DNA from: Bacteroidales bacterium
GTDB lineage: Bacteria > Bacteroidota > Bacteroidia > Bacteroidales > UBA7960
Reading direction: 5' to 3'
Assembly: GCA_003554665.1 (NCBI GenBank)
Contig: PWGY01000275.1
Location: 1 to 6,305, forward strand
Length of the DNA: 6,305 bases
The notes beneath the pieces are model-generated. The model was given only the letters and a program-made list of their open reading frames with translations, had not been told where the DNA came from and ran no database searches. This document shows positions 1 to 6,195 of this stretch, piece after piece. Numbering within the stretch: position 1 is the stretch's first letter; every line of letters begins with the position of its first letter. The position numbers were made by a program, and so were the translations under genes.

Positions 1-822
1 CTCCCTTCAAGATCTTTCCATATTAAGAAAAGGGGCAAACATTTTTCTGTACACGTGATTATATTTTCTGACAAAACCTTTGAGATCTCCATCAACGATA
101 TAACCGCCCTTGAGCAGGAGAAACGGATCAAGCAGCAGCTGACCAGCAATATTGCCCATGAACTGCGCACCCCTGTGAGCTCCATTACCGCTTATCTGGA
201 AACCCTGATCAACAATAATGGTGTTGAAGAAGAAAAGCGGGAACACTTTATCAATAAAGCATACAAGCAGGCCATTCGCCTTTCGGAATTGATCAATGAC
301 ATCTCAGTGCTGAACAAGATCGAGGAGTCGGGCGTGGGGTACGACAATAAGCGCATTGACATTCAGGAGGTTGTTGCCGACATCAGTGAGAATCTTCGTC
401 CTGAACTGGAGAAAAGGAAGATTGCCACCCACATACGGGTGAGCCCCGGGGTGAGCGTCAGGGGAAATTACTCCCTTGTCTATTCCATTTTCCAGAACCT
501 GTTTGAAAATACAGTTCGGCACGCCGGAGAAAACGTAGAGATTTACCTGAACAATTATTTTGAGGACAGGGATTACTATTATTTCTCGTTTGCAGATACC
601 GGGGCAGGAGTTCCGGAGAAACATATCGGCCGGATCTTTGAACGCTTTTACCGGGTTGATCAGGGGCGGAGCCGCAAATCCGGCGGCACCGGGCTGGGGC
701 TGGCAATTGTAAAAAATGCTGTGCTTTTCCACCACGGCGACATCACAGCGAAAAACCGCGAAGGCGGTGGCCTGGAGTTTTTCTTTTCACTCAGGAAACA
801 AGCCCCAAACAACAATGGCTAA
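1..822 (+). CDS. Sensor histidine kinase, C-terminal part (5' end outside window)
   Basis: Membrane-type two-component sensor kinase that autophosphorylates a histidine and passes the phosphate to a response regulator. The frame is open from base 1 to the TAA at 820-822 (273 residues, numbered from the window edge). Residues 1-35 look like the end of a PAS-like or linker segment, closing with the S-I-N-D-I-T stretch usual before the helix in Bacteroidetes kinases. The H-box is N-I-A-H-E-L-R-T-P, with phospho-accepting His53 (codon 157-159). The ATPase domain is complete: N-box Q-N-L-F-E-N (Asn166, Asn170), G1 box D-T-G-A-G (199-203), F-box I-F-E-R-F-Y, and G2 box G-G-T-G-L-G-L-A (about 228-235). 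A GTG at 55 could be called as a start, but the family-like sequence continues upstream of it, so I treat it as internal. The sensory domain, membrane segments and any partner response regulator lie left of the window. The signal sensed cannot be inferred. It converges on the PHP gene with a 75-bp gap. Confidence 0.93.
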   Translation, partial: LPSRSFHIKKRGKHFSVHVIIFSDKTFEISINDITALEQEKRIKQQLTSNIAHELRTPVSSITAYLETLINNNGVEEEKREHFINKAYKQAIRLSELINDISVLNKIEESGVGYDNKRIDIQEVVADISENLRPELEKRKIATHIRVSPGVSVRGNYSLVYSIFQNLFENTVRHAGENVEIYLNNYFEDRDYYYFSFADTGAGVPEKHIGRIFERFYRVDQGRSRKSGGTGLGLAIVKNAVLFHHGDITAKNREGGGLEFFFSLRKQAPNNNG

Positions 823-897
823 AGTGTAATCCTTCAGGGTGCTTCGGCAAAGTGGCATTGTTGCACTGCGGGGGTTTCTGTAAAAGGAATTTCAACC

Positions 898-1986
898 CTA
901 ATGGATCCCGAACGGCTGGGTGCCGGCTATGCTTTCCGCATTTCCGAAAAGCTTGGCGCGGATGTAATTACCTGTTTCCGGCAGTTCATTGAGGTCGACA
1001 GCACTTCCTTCATGGAGCACCCGGCCTTCTGAAATCCACAATATCCTTTCATAGTTGGTGGCCGTAATTTCAATGGTTCCCCGGCGATCATTCACGTCAA
1101 TGGACTGAATTTGCGGGGGTTCCGGGCCTTCGTGACCCTCTGGTGCATAAATGAAATAGCTGAGGCCGTTCTCCATGCCGTGGCGGACGCTTTCATGTGA
1201 CAACTCCGGAAGGATCATCACGTTCCAGTTTCGACCAAGTTGGTCCCTGCTGTGCATGTCGTCGTTGGAATAACCCCATACCGGACGGTCGGGCATGGTG
1301 GCTGCAAGGATGGAATCCCAGATCATCCGGTCTTCCGGATAACGGTCGCCCTGATTGTAAACTTCCAGGCCGAAAAGGTGGTCATAGCGCTGGTAAAAGT
1401 CCACATACCAGTCTACTGTTTCATCATAGCGCCCGGGGTGGTACAACATCACAATTCCGTCATTTTCTCCCACATCGCGGATCGATTCTTCCTCCGTAAC
1501 GGTATAATCCACCTGTTGCCCGTAAGGAGGCCGCTTGTGATCGTTGAAGAAGCTGCCCATGTGGTGATGGCTTGAAAGCTCGTTGGCCTGAATGTCGATC
1601 ATTCCCAGGCTGGCAGGATCACGGTCTTCAAATACAAAATCATCGGGGTAGCGGTCGGGGTTTTCTTCCTGCCTCCTGTGTGAGAGGTCACTGGCCTCCA
1701 TTGTGGAAAATTCCGTCCAGGGGTAGGTTACTCCGTTGTGATCAGCAATGGCCAGGATCTCATACCCCAGTGCATGGTATTCATCCACTACCTGATGGGG
1801 GTTCAATCGTCCGTCGCTGCGTGTGGTGTGGGTGTGGAAATTGGCTTTGTGCTGCCCATGATTTTCCCAGTCAACCTCTGCATAGGGGTTGTCAATATTC
1901 CAGGAGGGTGCGCAGGCAACGGCAAAAAGCGCGACACCCGTAATTGTGAGGGGTCTGAGAATCAGTGATCGCAATAAGGACTTCAT
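898..1986 (-). CDS. Exported PHP-domain lipoprotein, putative metal-dependent phosphoesterase
   Basis: 362-residue protein. The N-terminus has basic residues, a hydrophobic stretch (about 13-24) and F-A-V-A-C, a plausible lipobox with lipidated Cys25. No acidic Bacteroidetes surface-export signal follows the cysteine, so periplasmic anchoring seems likelier than surface display. From about residue 46 it carries the PHP metal-binding motifs: H-T-H (His51, His53) followed by S-D-G, A-D-H-N (Asp82, His83), Glu136 with an H-H-H cluster at 140-142, L-Y-H-P (His183), and S-N-D-D-M-H (Asp243, His245). PHP domains usually bind two or three metal ions and hydrolyse phosphate esters. The C-terminal part (about 290-362) looks like a small beta-rich domain ending in T-Q-P-F-G. 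The substrate is unknown; histidinol phosphatase is unlikely for an exported lipoprotein. The ATG at 1984-1986 is chosen because it gives the full signal peptide; no Shine-Dalgarno precedes it. It lies 74 bp downstream of dsbD with no clear promoter between, so co-transcription is likely. Confidence 0.88.
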   Translation of the reverse strand: MKSLLRSLILRPLTITGVALFAVACAPSWNIDNPYAEVDWENHGQHKANFHTHTTRSDGRLNPHQVVDEYHALGYEILAIADHNGVTYPWTEFSTMEASDLSHRRQEENPDRYPDDFVFEDRDPASLGMIDIQANELSSHHHMGSFFNDHKRPPYGQQVDYTVTEEESIRDVGENDGIVMLYHPGRYDETVDWYVDFYQRYDHLFGLEVYNQGDRYPEDRMIWDSILAATMPDRPVWGYSNDDMHSRDQLGRNWNVMILPELSHESVRHGMENGLSYFIYAPEGHEGPEPPQIQSIDVNDRRGTIEITATNYERILWISEGRVLHEGSAVDLNELPETGNYIRAKLFGNAESIAGTQPFGIH

Positions 1987-2060
1987 ATTGACTTTGGTTA
2001 AATGGTGAATATTTTAAGTCACAGGACTAATAATATTGATGCTGATGGTCGAATGCTTAA

Positions 2061-4130
2061 TTATTCTGATGGTTGAAAGTTTTCGATGCCTGTGTCTAAA
2101 AACTCCAGATATCGCTGAATATTTGTGTCGTATCCGTATGCAGGAGCCAGCATGTTCTCATCATGGTCAAGAATGACATAATAGGGCTGGGTGTTGGCCC
2201 CAAACCTCTCTGCCTGGAAACTGCTCCACTTTTGACCGACGGTACGGATGGTACGTTCACGCCCGAGGGCATCGGAAGGGAATTGTTCTTCTTCAGGCAA
2301 AGGTGTTCTGTCATCCACAAAAAGGGAGATTTTGACAAAATCATTGCGCAGCCTGTCCTGTACCCCGGAATCGGACCAAACGTTGGCCTCCATTTTTCGG
2401 CAATTGGCGCAGCCATGTCCGGTGAAGTCCAGAAATACGGGTTTGTCCAATTCCCGGGCCACCCGCATTCCTTCATCAAAGTCAGTAAATGACATAAGTC
2501 CGTGGGGGCCTTCGTACACATGTTCCCCTACATAGAAGGTCTCTTCCTGATCTGCAGCTGTGGTGGCTGTAATGCGGGTCAGGTCAAAATCCTGTGTTAC
2601 GGGCGAAGGCAGGAAGGAACTGATCCCTTTCAGCGGTGCACCCCACAGGCCGGGAATCAGGTAAAAAACGAAGGCAAATGTGGCAATGGCCAGCATCAGC
2701 CGTGGTACGGACAAATAGTTTACATCGCTGTCGTGGGCAAATTTGATCTTTCCGATGAGGTAAAGCCCCATCAGGGAGAAGATGGCAATCCACAATGCGA
2801 GGAAGACTTCCCTGTCAAGAACCCCCCATTGCCCGACGGCATCGGCTACTGACAAAAACTTCAGAGAGAAAGCCAGTACAATGAACCCCAGTACCACTTT
2901 TACAGCATTCATCCAGCCACCTGATTTAGGCAGCGACTTCAGGGCTGTGGGGAAAATGGCGAACATGCTGAACGGGATGGCGAGTGCGAGGCTGAATCCC
3001 AGCATGCCAACGGCCGGTGCAAATACACTGCCGCTGATGGCCGCATCCACCAACAGGGTTCCCACGATTGGTCCGGTGCAGGAAAATGAAACAAGTACAA
3101 AAGTGATTCCCATCAGGAATACGCCGATCAGTCCTCCTGTTTTGTCGGCTTTATTGTCGAGTGCATTGGACCATTTGGCCGGCATGGTCAGTTCAAAGGC
3201 ACCAAAAAAGGATGTGGCGAAAAACACCAGCAGGGCAAAAAAGAAGACATTGAAACCGGGGCTGGTGGCCAGTGCGTTCAGGGTGGCAGGGCCGAATATG
3301 ACAGATATGGCCAGCCCGAGTATTACGTAACTGAAAATGATGGTAAAACCGTAGAGCAGGGCGTCCCTTACGGCCCTGGGCCTGTTGCCGGCATTTCTCA
3401 GAAAGAAGCTTACAGTAAGCGGAATCATCGGAAATACACAGGGTGTGAGCAGTGCCAGCAGGCCTCCCAGGAAGCCCATGATAAATGTCAGCCCGACACC
3501 TCTTTCTTCTGAGTCTTCTGGTGTGTAAATGGTTGCGGGTTCATCCGCATCGGGGTCTGTTGCGGGCGCATCGGGATCCGCTTCGGTGTCCGGGTCTTCC
3601 GTATCCGCAGGAGTTGGTGTTTCATCCGGAGCTGCTGTTTCGGCTTCGGACAGGGATGCATCTCCTTCCAGATCAAAGGAGAAACCCATAAAATCCGGAG
3701 GAAGGCAGCGGGTATCATCGCACGACATGTATTCCAGCTCTCCCGAGACAGTAACCGTGCCGGCGGTCAACACCCTGACCCGCTGCACGAAGGTTACGGA
3801 TTCGCCATACATGGGGATGTCCATGTCAAAATTCGGATCATACTTCACTTCGGCATCCGGATATTGAAGCTCGCCAAGCAGTTCAAAACCCTCACCGGCA
3901 TCAAAATCGATCCGTGTGGGGATTGGCCCGCCTGCTTCCAGTTCCGTTCCGTATATATACCAACCCGGATCCATGGTGGCAGTGAGCTTCAGCTCATATT
4001 CATTGTCGTCGAGTTTTTCATGAGAAAACTGCCAGTCGACCGGATCCAGAACCTGGGCCCGGACAAAAGTTACGGAGAGGAGGATCAGGGCTGCAGAAAA
4101 TACACCCTGCAAAATTTGATTTTTTGTCAT
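2061..4130 (-). CDS. dsbD: Thiol:disulfide interchange protein DsbD (protein-disulfide reductase)
   Basis: 689-residue inner-membrane electron carrier. It takes electrons from cytoplasmic thioredoxin and passes them to periplasmic oxidised proteins (disulfide isomerases, cytochrome c maturation, peroxide-reducing partners). All three DsbD modules are present. The signal peptide ends V-R-A|Q (cleavage about 25/26). The N-terminal immunoglobulin-like alpha domain (about 27-155) carries Cys137 and Cys142 in C-D-D-T-R-C. The multi-helix beta domain (about 212-500) carries Cys231 in L-T-P-C-V-F-P and Cys351 in S-F-S-C-T-G-P. The C-terminal thioredoxin-like gamma domain (about 545-685) has the C-A-N-C active site (Cys574, Cys577) and probable cis-Pro649. 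A D/E/P/T/A-rich linker (about 157-208) joins alpha to beta and is longer and more acidic than in E. coli DsbD. All catalytic cysteines are intact and the length is somewhat above the E. coli protein. The ATG at 4128-4130 starts a normal signal peptide. It has its own promoter-like box upstream, and the PHP gene follows on the same strand. Confidence 0.96.
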   Translation of the reverse strand: MTKNQILQGVFSAALILLSVTFVRAQVLDPVDWQFSHEKLDDNEYELKLTATMDPGWYIYGTELEAGGPIPTRIDFDAGEGFELLGELQYPDAEVKYDPNFDMDIPMYGESVTFVQRVRVLTAGTVTVSGELEYMSCDDTRCLPPDFMGFSFDLEGDASLSEAETAAPDETPTPADTEDPDTEADPDAPATDPDADEPATIYTPEDSEERGVGLTFIMGFLGGLLALLTPCVFPMIPLTVSFFLRNAGNRPRAVRDALLYGFTIIFSYVILGLAISVIFGPATLNALATSPGFNVFFFALLVFFATSFFGAFELTMPAKWSNALDNKADKTGGLIGVFLMGITFVLVSFSCTGPIVGTLLVDAAISGSVFAPAVGMLGFSLALAIPFSMFAIFPTALKSLPKSGGWMNAVKVVLGFIVLAFSLKFLSVADAVGQWGVLDREVFLALWIAIFSLMGLYLIGKIKFAHDSDVNYLSVPRLMLAIATFAFVFYLIPGLWGAPLKGISSFLPSPVTQDFDLTRITATTAADQEETFYVGEHVYEGPHGLMSFTDFDEGMRVARELDKPVFLDFTGHGCANCRKMEANVWSDSGVQDRLRNDFVKISLFVDDRTPLPEEEQFPSDALGRERTIRTVGQKWSSFQAERFGANTQPYYVILDHDENMLAPAYGYDTNIQRYLEFLDTGIENFQPSE

Positions 4131-4230
4131 AAAACGGTGTTTTGGGATATCAACGTTTTTTTTGCGTCCTGGTTTTCAATACCTGAGTTAAAAAATGCAA
4201 AGAAGATAGAAATATCTACTTTAATGGATG

Positions 4231-4238
4231 CAAAGATA
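4231..4238 (-). promoter_or_regulatory. Bacteroidetes-type -7 box of the probable dsbD promoter
   Basis: Read on the minus strand this is TATCTTTG followed by CA, a perfect match to the Bacteroidetes -7 consensus TAnnTTTG. No good TTTG-like -33 element stands 17-23 bp upstream. Transcription should start near 4225, giving a leader of about 95 nt before the dsbD ATG. The leader contains a small perfect hairpin at 4204-4217 (5-bp arms AGATA/TATCT, 4-nt loop) and no Shine-Dalgarno. The box implies that dsbD and the PHP gene form a unit separate from tilS, though read-through is possible. Confidence 0.6.
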
Positions 4239-4267
4239 CAAATAATTGTCGTGGCTGGCGCCACTCT

Positions 4268-4435
4268 GGTTGTTGGTTAACGGCGCTGCGCGCCTTGGTT
4301 GTTGGTTCTCATTGGCTATGAGCTGGTGAAGCTGTCTGTAGTTCCGGGGGCGGGCGGAGGAGTTGTTGGTTAGTCGGCGCTGCGCGCCTCCAGTTGTTGG
4401 TTAACGGCGCTTCGCGCCTCTGGTTTGTGGTTTGC
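4268..4435. repeat. Broken tandem array of ~30-bp palindromic repeats
   Basis: The unit is GTTGTTGGTT, then a short AAC or AGTC joint, then a 13-bp palindromic core GGCGC-N3-GCGCC and CT. Full copies lie at 4268-4296, 4361-4389 and 4391-4420. Half copies carrying only the GTTGTTGGTT part or a degenerate form of it lie at 4297-4307 and about 4421-4435. The period is 29-31 bp, interrupted by about 53 bp at 4308-4360. The core loop is TGC in the first two copies and TTC in the third, so the stem is kept while the loop varies. This resembles REP-like intergenic repeats. A role as terminator, mRNA stabiliser or protein-binding site is inference only. Confidence 0.85.
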
Positions 4436-4457
4436 AAAGGCCTGAATGGCGTTGATG

Positions 4458-5819
4458 TCAGATTGTGACGCTGTCGATGGTGACCTGGAAGAAACTGCTG
4501 GTGTTTTCGGTAACCTTAAATTCTTCACTGGGGCGGATTCCTGCCACCCAAACAATTCTGTCTTCAGAGGTTAAAACCAGGATCTCATCTTTATGATGCC
4601 GTGGTACTTTGGCTTCGGTAAGCAGATCACTCACTTTTTTGTGGCCTTTCATCCCCAGGGGAACTATTTTGTCGCCGGATTTCCAGGGACGCAGGGTCAG
4701 GGGAAATTCCAGTTTGTCCAGATCCACTGTGAGGATGTGTGGGTTGGTGGGCAGCTTGCTCATTTCCTCAATGTTTGCTGACCTGAAAGTGAAGTGTTGT
4801 TTCCCAAGTTGCAGGCTTTTGTCGCCTGCTCTGATCAGGTGCGCGTTTACCTGTGCTTCATTTTCCGCTGCAGGATAGATGATTAGTTTTTCGCGGTCTT
4901 TTAGTAAATGATGGCTGGCAGAAGAGAACTCCCGGCCTGCCTGAACCTTGATTTTTTTGAAAATATCTCTGCACGTGGCCGGGGTAAACCCGAAATCCTT
5001 CAGGAACTCATAGAGTAAGATATCAGGATGCGCAAAATGAAACAATGGCCTGAGAAGGATATGTGTTTCTTTCCCTGATTGGTGCACACAGACTTGTCGC
5101 GCTTGCTCCACTTTGATGTGATAGAAATCGGATGCTGCCTGCATTCGGGAAAAGAAGTCATCTATGGTAACTGAAAGCTCAGGATTGATCTCCTTTAGTA
5201 AGGGAAGGACCTGATGCCTGATCTTATTCCTCAAATATTTGGTTTCCTGATTGCTGTGGTCTTCCTGGTAGGGGATTTTCTGTTCATGGATAAAGCGTGC
5301 AATTTCCTCCCGGCCGGTAAACAGCAAGGGCCTGATCACCTTGTGGTTTTTGCGTGGGATGCCTTTAATTCCGTCAATCCCCGTCCCCCTTGAAAGGTTG
5401 ATTAATAGGGTTTCAAGGGCGTCATCCAGATGATGCCCGGTTGCAATGGCGTCGCAACCGGTTTGCTTACGTGTTTCCTCGAGCCAGTCGTAGCGCAACT
5501 TTCTTGCCGCCATCTGAACAGACAACTTATGTTGCCTGGCATAGGCTTTTGTGTCAAACCTTGCTGTGTAACAGTCCACCCCCAGGGCTTCTGCCTGTTG
5601 CTCCACAAAGGCCTGATCATCTTCCGATTCCTGTCCCCGGAGCTGAAAATTACAATGGGCAATGGCAAAGGGATAGGAGCTTGCCCTGAACAGTTCGGCC
5701 ATGGCCATGGAGTCCATGCCGCCGCTTACAGCCAGCAGTGCTTTATGTGCCTTTAACAGAAGCTTATGCTGTCTGATATGGGCAGCGAAACGATCATATA
5801 TGGAACCGGTTCGGGGCAT
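4458..5819 (-). CDS. tilS: tRNA(Ile)-lysidine synthetase TilS
   Basis: 453-residue cytoplasmic enzyme that uses ATP to attach lysine to C34 of the CAU-anticodon isoleucine tRNA, making lysidine. This changes both codon reading (AUA instead of AUG) and aminoacylation from Met to Ile, and the enzyme is normally essential. The N-terminal PP-loop ATPase domain shows S-G-G-M-D-S (32-37), H-C-N-F-Q-L-R-G (55-62) and A-T-G-H-H-L-D-D-A-L-E-T (126-137), followed by a conserved N-L-S-R-G-T-G-I segment. A middle helical region (about 215-310) fits the TilS substrate-binding domain. The C-terminal TilS_C domain is present (about 375-440, L-R-P-W-K-S-G-D-K). Length is close to the family norm, so it appears intact. 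The ATG at 5817-5819 is preceded directly by an in-frame TGA, so the start cannot move far upstream. No Shine-Dalgarno is seen. It is probably transcribed from the promoter near 5943, and its neighbours are functionally unrelated. Confidence 0.97.
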   Translation of the reverse strand: MPRTGSIYDRFAAHIRQHKLLLKAHKALLAVSGGMDSMAMAELFRASSYPFAIAHCNFQLRGQESEDDQAFVEQQAEALGVDCYTARFDTKAYARQHKLSVQMAARKLRYDWLEETRKQTGCDAIATGHHLDDALETLLINLSRGTGIDGIKGIPRKNHKVIRPLLFTGREEIARFIHEQKIPYQEDHSNQETKYLRNKIRHQVLPLLKEINPELSVTIDDFFSRMQAASDFYHIKVEQARQVCVHQSGKETHILLRPLFHFAHPDILLYEFLKDFGFTPATCRDIFKKIKVQAGREFSSASHHLLKDREKLIIYPAAENEAQVNAHLIRAGDKSLQLGKQHFTFRSANIEEMSKLPTNPHILTVDLDKLEFPLTLRPWKSGDKIVPLGMKGHKKVSDLLTEAKVPRHHKDEILVLTSEDRIVWVAGIRPSEEFKVTENTSSFFQVTIDSVTI

Positions 5820-5913
5820 TCAAATATTTTTCTTTAAGTCGCGGGGGCACTGAGGTGGCCGGGTGACCCATATCTGCCGGCTTCCATTGATTCAGCCGGG
5901 ATAGCGCTTTTGC

Positions 5914-5936
5914 TGTGTAATCGCGCTTATTACACA
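5914..5936. promoter_or_regulatory. Perfect 8-bp dyad at the probable tilS transcription start
   Basis: TGTGTAAT (5914-5921), a 7-bp spacer, then ATTACACA (5929-5936), a perfect inverted repeat. It lies 6 bp downstream, in the minus-strand direction, of the -7 box, so it covers the expected start point. It could be an operator for a dimeric repressor, or a 5'-terminal hairpin of the tilS mRNA that protects it from decay. The symmetry is seen in the sequence; both functions are inference. Confidence 0.5.
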
Positions 5937-5942
5937 TACTAA

Positions 5943-5950
5943 CAAAGGTA
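5943..5950 (-). promoter_or_regulatory. Bacteroidetes-type -7 box of the probable tilS promoter
   Basis: On the minus strand this reads TACCTTTG, a perfect TAnnTTTG match. Transcription should start around 5936, giving a tilS leader of about 117 nt. No clear TTTG-type -33 element is present at the usual distance, so promoter strength is uncertain. Confidence 0.6.
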
Positions 5951-6181
5951 CGCTTTTTTTGTTTGGGGCTCCGTGGTATCCGTGACGCTGCCTTTGGGTA
6001 ATAGGTTCTATTCTGCAGCCAGCTTTTTGCAGGCACCTTTTTTTGTAACCGGTTCTGCATGACCTGGTGGTCAACGTGACTGCCAGCGGGTGACATGCTG
6101 ATGGCTGAATTCTAACTGGCTGACAACCATTTGAAGAGCTAATTTTTTGATCTGTTCTGATTATTTTTTCAATTTTTTTTG

Positions 6182-6189
6182 TACCTTAG
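6182..6189 (+). promoter_or_regulatory. Plus-strand -7-like box before the GC-rich right-edge element
   Basis: TACCTTAG differs from the consensus TAnnTTTG at one position and ends a very AT-rich 60-bp stretch. No good -33 TTTG lies at 17-23 bp; a TTTG at 6146-6149 is too far away. If active, transcription would begin near 6195, directly at the GC-rich hairpin region, and run off the window. Confidence 0.4.
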
Positions 6190-6195
6190 TAGGTC

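Larger units (their letters stand above)
4131..4457. other. 327-bp intergenic region between tilS and dsbD
   Basis: No convincing gene. The dsbD end (4131-4240) is AT-rich and carries the leader and promoter box. The tilS end (4251-4440) is GC-richer and holds the palindromic repeat array, a separate perfect hairpin at 4251-4264 (GTGGC/GCCAC arms around TGGC), another at 4308-4322 (CTCAT/ATGAG around TGGCT), and a G-run cluster at 4346-4360 (GGGGG, GGG, GG, GG). Short frames across it are only translations of the repeats. No classical terminator with a U-tract is seen after tilS; the repeat hairpins may do that job. Confidence 0.75.

Noticed and set aside
55..57. GTG as the start codon of the histidine kinase
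   Set aside because: The frame is open upstream to the window edge and the upstream residues fit the family, so this is most likely an internal valine.
851..867. Hairpin AGTGGCA-TTGT-TGCACT as a terminator between the convergent kinase and PHP genes
   Set aside because: The stem has one bulged G, is short, and no T-tract follows on either strand.
2042..2073. Two CTGATGGT direct repeats spanning the end of dsbD
   Set aside because: Only 8 bp, one lies inside coding sequence, and there is no further structure; chance is adequate.
4251..4264. GTGGC/GCCAC hairpin as the tilS terminator
   Set aside because: A perfect but short stem with no U-tract on the minus strand; it sits close to the dsbD promoter, and a role cannot be assigned.
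4268..4435. CRISPR array
   Set aside because: The repeats are directly tandem, without unique spacers of regular length, and no cas gene is present.
4370..4555. 61-codon minus-strand frame over the repeat array and tilS 3' end
   Set aside because: Its C-terminal half is just translated repeat units and its N-terminal half is a shadow of tilS in another frame.
6012..6048. Plus-strand terminator (CTGCA/TGCAG arms followed by a T7 run)
   Set aside because: The loop is 11 nt, the 5-bp stem is weak, the T-run is offset by several bases, and no plus-strand gene upstream needs it.
5794..6096. 100-codon minus-strand ORF upstream of and overlapping tilS
   Set aside because: It spans the tilS promoter box and dyad, overlaps the tilS start by 26 bp, is strongly basic without recognisable domains, and looks like chance open frame.
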